This document shows positions 6,993 to 10,428 of a DNA stretch of 10,428 bases, in pieces. The notes below the pieces were generated by a model, which saw only the letters and a program-made list of their open reading frames with translations, was not told the DNA's origin and did not search any database. The DNA lies in the NCBI GenBank assembly GCA_026392575.1, contig JAPLBU010000348.1, positions 2,028-12,455 of the forward strand, written 5' to 3'. This stretch comes from Actinomycetota bacterium. GTDB lineage: Bacteria > Actinomycetota > Actinomycetes > S36-B12. The position numbers were made by a program, and so were the translations under genes. The first letter of the stretch is position 1; every line of letters starts with the position of its first letter.

Positions 6993-7697
6993 GTGTTCCG
7001 ACCCAAGATCGCCATCCCCGGCCGCTTCACCGAATCCGCCAGCGCACTGCGCTACCGCGGACTGGTCTCGGCTCGGCGGCTGCTCGAGGCGGTATGGCTG
7101 GCGGGTGGCGATCCGGTGACGCTGCTGCCTGAGGCGGCACCCGATGGGATCGACTGGGCTGGCCGGCTGGCCGGCTTCCACGGCGTGCTCCTGCCTGGCG
7201 GCGGCGACGTCCGGCCCACCCGATACGGCATGAGCGACGACGATCCCACGCTCTACGACATGGACGACCGACAGGACGAGTCGGACTTCACTCTCGCCGC
7301 ATACACCCTCGCCAACGGAATTCCCCTGCTGGCCGTGTGCCGTGGGCTGCACGTGGTCAATGCCCTGCTTGGCGGCACGCTCGTCATCGACATGGACGTC
7401 AACCACCGTCACCACGCCCATGTGGTGGCCCTCGATGATCCGACCGATCACCTCGGCTTCGGGGCATCGTCGGTGGCCGCATCCTGCTACCACCATCAGG
7501 CGGTGGACCGCCTGGCCGATGGCATCACGGTGCTCGGTCGGGCGGAGGACGGTTGCGTCGAGGCGGTCGCTGTGGCGTCCACCGGCTGGGCGGGTGGCGT
7601 CCAGTGGCATCCGGAGGACACCTTCGATGTCGACCCAGCGCAGCTGAAGCCGTTCGAGCGACTGGTCGCAGAGGCGCGGTCAGCCGCAGGGCAGTGA
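6993..7697 (+). CDS. Peptidase C26 / gamma-glutamyl-GABA hydrolase (PuuD-like) class I glutamine amidotransferase-like protein
   Basis: A 234-residue enzyme of the C26 family, which cleaves gamma-glutamyl amides. LLPGGGDVRPTRYG (66-79) is the family hallmark; nucleophile C116 sits in LLAVCRGLHVVN, and the His/Glu partners H206 and E208 sit in GGVQWHPED. SCYHHQAVDRL (164-174) corresponds to the family S-x-HHQ segment. Start: GTG 6993 with GGAGG 5 nt upstream; the protein begins FRPKIAIPGRF, as family members do with P-x-IGI-like strands. E. coli PuuD hydrolyses gamma-glutamyl-GABA after PuuA has glutamylated putrescine. A glutamine synthetase-like gene nearby supports an analogous glutamylation/deglutamylation role. 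It is divergent from the ring-cleavage operon, sharing the operator region, and convergent with the MarR gene with only 9 bp between their stops. Confidence 0.88.
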   Translation: MFRPKIAIPGRFTESASALRYRGLVSARRLLEAVWLAGGDPVTLLPEAAPDGIDWAGRLAGFHGVLLPGGGDVRPTRYGMSDDDPTLYDMDDRQDESDFTLAAYTLANGIPLLAVCRGLHVVNALLGGTLVIDMDVNHRHHAHVVALDDPTDHLGFGASSVAASCYHHQAVDRLADGITVLGRAEDGCVEAVAVASTGWAGGVQWHPEDTFDVDPAQLKPFERLVAEARSAAGQ

Positions 7698-7706
7698 GCG
7701 GGGGCT

Positions 7707-8210
7707 TCAGCCCTCGGGGTTGCCCGTCGCGAGCACCAGTTCGCGCAGCAGTGCGGCTGCGACCTCCTGCTCCTTCTCCGTCAGCCGCGATGTCGCGACC
7801 GTCTCCTCACGGTTGATCTCCGCGAAGAGGCGCTTGATCAGGCGAGTGCCGGCAGGGGTGAGGACCACGATCACCAGGCGTCCGTCGTCCTCGGAGCGAT
7901 GGCGCGTGAGGAACTTGCGCTTCTCCAGGGTGTTGAGGACCCCGCTGAGGGTGGCCTTGGAGACACCGGCATCCTGCGCGATGAGTCGGGTCTCCGCAGA
8001 CCCCCAGATCCAGGTGATCCACATGACGACGAAGGCCGTCCACGTGAGGTCGGACTTGGCCAGGACCGTGCTCTCCATGTGATTGCGGACGGCGTTGGCG
8101 GCGCGGAAGAGATTGGAGGTGACGGCCATCGCTCGGTAGTCGATCTCCAGATCGGCCAGGCGTGATTCCACCGTGCGCTCGGTCTCGGCGAGTGTGTGCG
8201 GCCCGGCCAC
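7707..8210 (-). CDS. MarR-family transcriptional regulator
   Basis: A 167-residue MarR-type dimeric winged-helix regulator. The recognition region ETRLIAQDAGVSKATLSGVLNTLEKRKFLTR (73-103) is the helix-turn-helix, followed by the wing HRSEDDGRLVIVVLTPAG (104-121) with the conserved D-x-R (D109, R111). N- and C-terminal helices would form the dimer interface. Start: GTG 8210 with GGGAGA upstream (TCCAA spacer). The gene follows the GATase gene by 51 bp on the same strand and may be co-transcribed with it, so it would be autoregulated through site C. MarR proteins commonly repress aromatic catabolism (HpaR for homoprotocatechuate) and release DNA on binding a pathway aromatic. It is the only regulator visible here, so it is the best candidate for the repeated TCGTT-N8-AACG motif. 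The link is an inference. Confidence 0.92.
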   Translation of the reverse strand: MAGPHTLAETERTVESRLADLEIDYRAMAVTSNLFRAANAVRNHMESTVLAKSDLTWTAFVVMWITWIWGSAETRLIAQDAGVSKATLSGVLNTLEKRKFLTRHRSEDDGRLVIVVLTPAGTRLIKRLFAEINREETVATSRLTEKEQEVAAALLRELVLATGNPEG

Positions 8211-8261
8211 TTGGATCTCCCTATGCGTGCGCTGGATGTTGCCGTGTGCTGCGATCCTAGG

Positions 8262-8969
8262 TCAGTCGACGAAGGCCACCTGATCGAGGAAGGCGTCGAC
8301 GAGAGCATGCGCCCGGTGTGCGGCATCCTGACCCTCGGCGAGGGTGTGCTGGTACAGGATGTCCGGATCCTGGCCGTCCTCGCGGACCTTCTCGTTGCCG
8401 CCCAGAACCAGCCAGTCATGCAGTGAGGCGGCGGTGACCTCCGGATGGAACTGCACCGCGAGATTGCGTCGGATCACGAAGGCCTGTGATGCGAGCGAGT
8501 TGCGGGCGATCTCACGGGCGTCCGGCGGGACCTGCCAGCGGTCGTAGTGGAACTCGAACCATGGACCGGGGCCGACGAGGTCGGGCTCCTGGGTCCAGAT
8601 TGACGTCCAGCCGATCTCCGGTCGGGGCCCTCGCGCGACCGATCCACCGTGCGCTCGGGCGAGCAGCTGGCCACCGAAGCAGATCCCGAAGACGGGCACG
8701 CCCAGGTCGTCGGCCTCTCTGAGCCACTCGATCTCGGGGAGCAGCCAGTTGCCGATGGTTGCGTCATCCCAGGCGCCCCACGGCGCCCCCATCGGCACGA
8801 GGACATCGAAGTCTCGGGGGTCGGGGAAGTCGAAGGGCTGGTTGGGCTGCCGGAAGTTCTCGGGGGCCACGACGATCTGCTCGACGATCTCGAATCCCCG
8901 ATGGGCGAGGCGCTCCGCGACCGGACCTGCCGGGCTCACGTGGTCGTGCTGCAGGATCAGGGCGCGCAC
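8262..8969 (-). CDS. Class I glutamine amidotransferase-like hydrolase (GATase1)
   Basis: A 235-residue stand-alone GATase1 domain. Catalytic triad: C97 in VFGICFGGQLLA, H175 and E177 in AVQFHPEV. VPMGAPWGAWDD (58-69) is the oxyanion-strand region of the GMP synthase-like amidotransferases. Aniline-degradation clusters contain a similar lone GATase-like protein (AtdA2/TdnT) beside a glutamine synthetase-like one (AtdA1/TdnQ); the former acts on the gamma-glutamyl amide. Start: TTG at 8987 is in frame, but GTG 8969 has GAAGGA with a 6-nt spacer and gives the expected N-terminus RALILQHD, so it is chosen. It diverges from the glutamine synthetase-like gene across 129 bp with a strong palindrome. 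Alternatives are a general gamma-glutamyl hydrolase or an amidotransferase partner subunit; the substrate is not known. Confidence 0.88.
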   Translation of the reverse strand: MRALILQHDHVSPAGPVAERLAHRGFEIVEQIVVAPENFRQPNQPFDFPDPRDFDVLVPMGAPWGAWDDATIGNWLLPEIEWLREADDLGVPVFGICFGGQLLARAHGGSVARGPRPEIGWTSIWTQEPDLVGPGPWFEFHYDRWQVPPDAREIARNSLASQAFVIRRNLAVQFHPEVTAASLHDWLVLGGNEKVREDGQDPDILYQHTLAEGQDAAHRAHALVDAFLDQVAFVD

Positions 8970-8991
8970 GGCGATTCCTTCCGTCAACAGG

Positions 8992-9021
8992 GCGACATGG
9001 TGCCCATCTTCCGTCTACTAT
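8992..9021 (+). promoter_or_regulatory. Candidate promoter of the glutamine synthetase-like gene
   Basis: GCGACA (8992-8997) and TACTAT (9016-9021, TANNNT) are 18 bp apart on the plus strand. The -35 is imperfect. The 32-bp palindrome C starts 1 nt after the -10 box, which mirrors the geometry of site A at the P450 promoter and supports the assignment. Confidence 0.4.
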
Positions 9022-9022
9022 C

Positions 9023-9054
9023 CACGAGATCGTTGGGAGCCTAACGATCTCGTG
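9023..9054. promoter_or_regulatory. Large dyad operator candidate (site C)
   Basis: CACGAGATCGTT and its exact reverse complement AACGATCTCGTG flank an 8-bp centre (GGGAGCCT). That gives a 32-bp inverted repeat with 12 perfect base pairs per arm, and the GG/CC in the centre also pair. It lies in the 129-bp region between the divergent GATase and glutamine synthetase-like genes and contains the same TCGTT-N8-AACG core as sites A and B. No T-run follows on either strand, so an operator is favoured over a terminator. Confidence 0.7.
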
Positions 9055-9098
9055 ATCACGCACCGTAGCGGCTTCGACCTGACTGTGAAAGGCCTTTC

Positions 9099-10428
9099 AT
9101 GCGCAATGACCTTGCAGACATCCGGCGCGAGCTCGACACCCAGGGCATCGACATCCTGCGGCTCATCTGGCCGGACGTCCTGGGCCTGACCCGGTCGAAG
9201 GACATCACGGTGTCGCAGCTCGAGCGGGCGGCCGGCCACGGGCCGACGTTCTGCCAGGCGACCTGGGTCACCACGACGCGCGGCGACGTGCTTGATGGAC
9301 ACGGGAGCCTCCAGGACGGCCTGTCCGACATGGTCTCGCGTCTCGACGCAAACACGATTCGACCGATTCCGTGGGTTCCTGGGGTCGCTGTCGGCATCGC
9401 TGACATCGACGAGCCCGACGGCTCACCGAACATGATCTCGCCGCGCACGCTGCTGCGCCGCGTCATTTCGGAGTACAAGCTGCTCGGTCTCATCCCGATC
9501 GTCGGACCCGAGCTTGAGTTCTACCTCGCACAGCAGGGCGAGAACGGCTGGGAGCGGATCATCAACAAGACGGGGCGCGTCTACACGACCGGCTCCGCTG
9601 TTGACCCCGACGGCACGTTCCTGCACCTTCTGCGGATGATCGATCAACTGTCCATCGGGGCCTTCGCCGGCAATCACGAGTTCTGCCCGTCGCAGTACGA
9701 GATCAACCTGTGGCACGGCGAGGCGCTCGACGCCGCTGATCGCTGCTTCCTGCTGAAGAACGCCGTGAAGGACATCAGCGCCAGTCGCGGAGTCCTGGGA
9801 ACATTCATCGGCAAGCCGTGGGCGGACGAGGGAGGCAGTGGCTTCCACGTGCACCTCTCGGTTACCGATATCGAGGGCGACCAGATGATGGATGAGACCG
9901 ACGGAGAGCTGTCGACCATCACCAGGCGGATGATCGCGGGCATCCTCGAGCACGCTCCGGCCCTCGTGGCGTTCTGCAATCCGACGATCAACGCCTACAA
10001 GCGACTGGGCCCGGACACGATGGCCCCGTACCGTTCCAACTGGGGATACGACAACCGCACGACGTTCGTGCGCATCCCACCGGAGCGTGGCCCGGGTGCT
10101 CGTATCGAGGTGCGCATTGGCGACGGTGCCGCGAATCCGTACGTCGTCATCGCCGTCATCCTGGCCGCTGCGCTCGACGGTCTCAGCCGTCAGCTCGAGT
10201 GCCCCCCGGCATCAGAGGGATGGACCTACGAGGACGAGTCGCGGCCCGCGCTGCCGATGACGTTCGCGGACGCGCTCGATGCGATGAAGGCCGACACCTA
10301 CCTGACCGGGATTCTGGGGGAGCCGTTCGTCAGCGCCTACGAGACCCTCAAGCGCGATGAGATCCGGCGCTACGAGGAGGCCGTCGAGGATCCGTCGACC
10401 CGCGAGATCACTCAGTGGGAGTTAGACG
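9099..10428 (+). CDS. Glutamine synthetase-like gamma-glutamyl-amine ligase (PuuA/AtdA1/IpuC type), C-terminus cut by right edge
   Basis: At least 443 residues; the frame is still open at the last base, and with a usual length of about 450-470 only the end is missing. The GS fold is clear. RLIWPDVLGLTRSKD (21-35) is the N-terminal beta-grasp; GPELEFYL (136-143) holds metal ligands E138/E140; NHEFCPSQYEINL (192-204) follows. GSGFHVHLS (246-254) is the ATP-site H-x-H motif, NPTINAYKRL (294-303) follows, and RIEVRIGDGAANPYVVIA (335-352) supplies arginine and metal ligands. Start: ATG 9099 with GAAAGG 6 nt upstream. Members of this branch attach glutamate to amines such as putrescine (PuuA), isopropylamine (IpuC) or aniline (AtdA1), not ammonia. 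With two gamma-glutamyl-hydrolase-like genes next door, amine activation is favoured over nitrogen assimilation. The amine is unknown. Confidence 0.9.
   Translation, partial: MRNDLADIRRELDTQGIDILRLIWPDVLGLTRSKDITVSQLERAAGHGPTFCQATWVTTTRGDVLDGHGSLQDGLSDMVSRLDANTIRPIPWVPGVAVGIADIDEPDGSPNMISPRTLLRRVISEYKLLGLIPIVGPELEFYLAQQGENGWERIINKTGRVYTTGSAVDPDGTFLHLLRMIDQLSIGAFAGNHEFCPSQYEINLWHGEALDAADRCFLLKNAVKDISASRGVLGTFIGKPWADEGGSGFHVHLSVTDIEGDQMMDETDGELSTITRRMIAGILEHAPALVAFCNPTINAYKRLGPDTMAPYRSNWGYDNRTTFVRIPPERGPGARIEVRIGDGAANPYVVIAVILAAALDGLSRQLECPPASEGWTYEDESRPALPMTFADALDAMKADTYLTGILGEPFVSAYETLKRDEIRRYEEAVEDPSTREITQWELD

Noticed and set aside
7702..7713. Small hairpin GGGCT-TC-AGCCC between the convergent C26 and MarR genes
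   Set aside because: It has a short stem, a 2-nt loop (or 4-bp stem with 4-nt loop), no T-run, and overlaps the MarR stop; too weak to call a terminator.
9099..10428. Housekeeping glutamine synthetase (GlnA) for nitrogen assimilation
   Set aside because: Neighbouring gamma-glutamyl hydrolase-like and oxygenase genes and PuuA/AtdA1-like features favour a catabolic amine ligase; the call stays family-level.

Overview
The window is a catabolic gene cluster, very probably from a high-G+C actinobacterium. The evidence is GC-rich third codon positions, GTG starts, purine-rich Shine-Dalgarno sites, TANNNT-type -10 boxes, and a CYP125/CYP124-like P450. The genus cannot be fixed from sequence alone; a Nocardioides-, Rhodococcus- or Gordonia-like host is a guess. 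No RNA gene, mobile element or CRISPR array was seen. Coding density is high and the longest gene-free stretch is about 130 bp.

Layout, reading the minus strand from right to left. Block 1 (6881 to 2830) is a tight operon. It holds an aldehyde dehydrogenase (HpaE/XylG-like), a LigB-type extradiol ring-cleavage dioxygenase of the HpaD/HpcB (homoprotocatechuate 2,3-dioxygenase) type, a fumarylacetoacetate hydrolase-fold enzyme (HpaG-like), and an acetoacetate decarboxylase-family protein. The last two junctions are 4-bp start/stop overlaps. Block 2 (2712 to 1) has its own promoter. It holds a cytochrome P450, a phthalate dioxygenase reductase/VanB-type reductase, and the N-terminal part of a VanA-like Rieske oxygenase that runs off the left edge. 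The visible Rieske motif is unusual: CxH...CxxC instead of CxH...CxxH.

On the right side, block 3 contains a plus-strand peptidase C26 (PuuD-like) gene divergent from block 1. It also has a minus-strand GATase1-like gene followed by a MarR regulator, and a plus-strand glutamine synthetase-like (PuuA/AtdA1/IpuC-type) gene that runs off the right edge. A gamma-glutamyl ligase plus two candidate gamma-glutamyl hydrolases suggests an amine substrate that is gamma-glutamylated, oxidised, deprotected and finally ring-cleaved by the meta pathway. The closest described logic is aniline degradation (AtdA1/AtdA2 plus Rieske dioxygenase) and the Puu pathway. The combination with HpaD-type cleavage and a P450 is an inference.

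The most informative non-coding signal is a shared operator-like motif, TCGTT-N8-AACG. It lies in all three intergenic regions that should contain promoters: before the P450, between the aldehyde dehydrogenase and the C26 gene, and between the GATase and the glutamine synthetase. It probably makes the whole window one regulon, and the MarR protein is the obvious candidate repressor. In two of the three sites the motif starts within 2 nt of a plausible -10 box.
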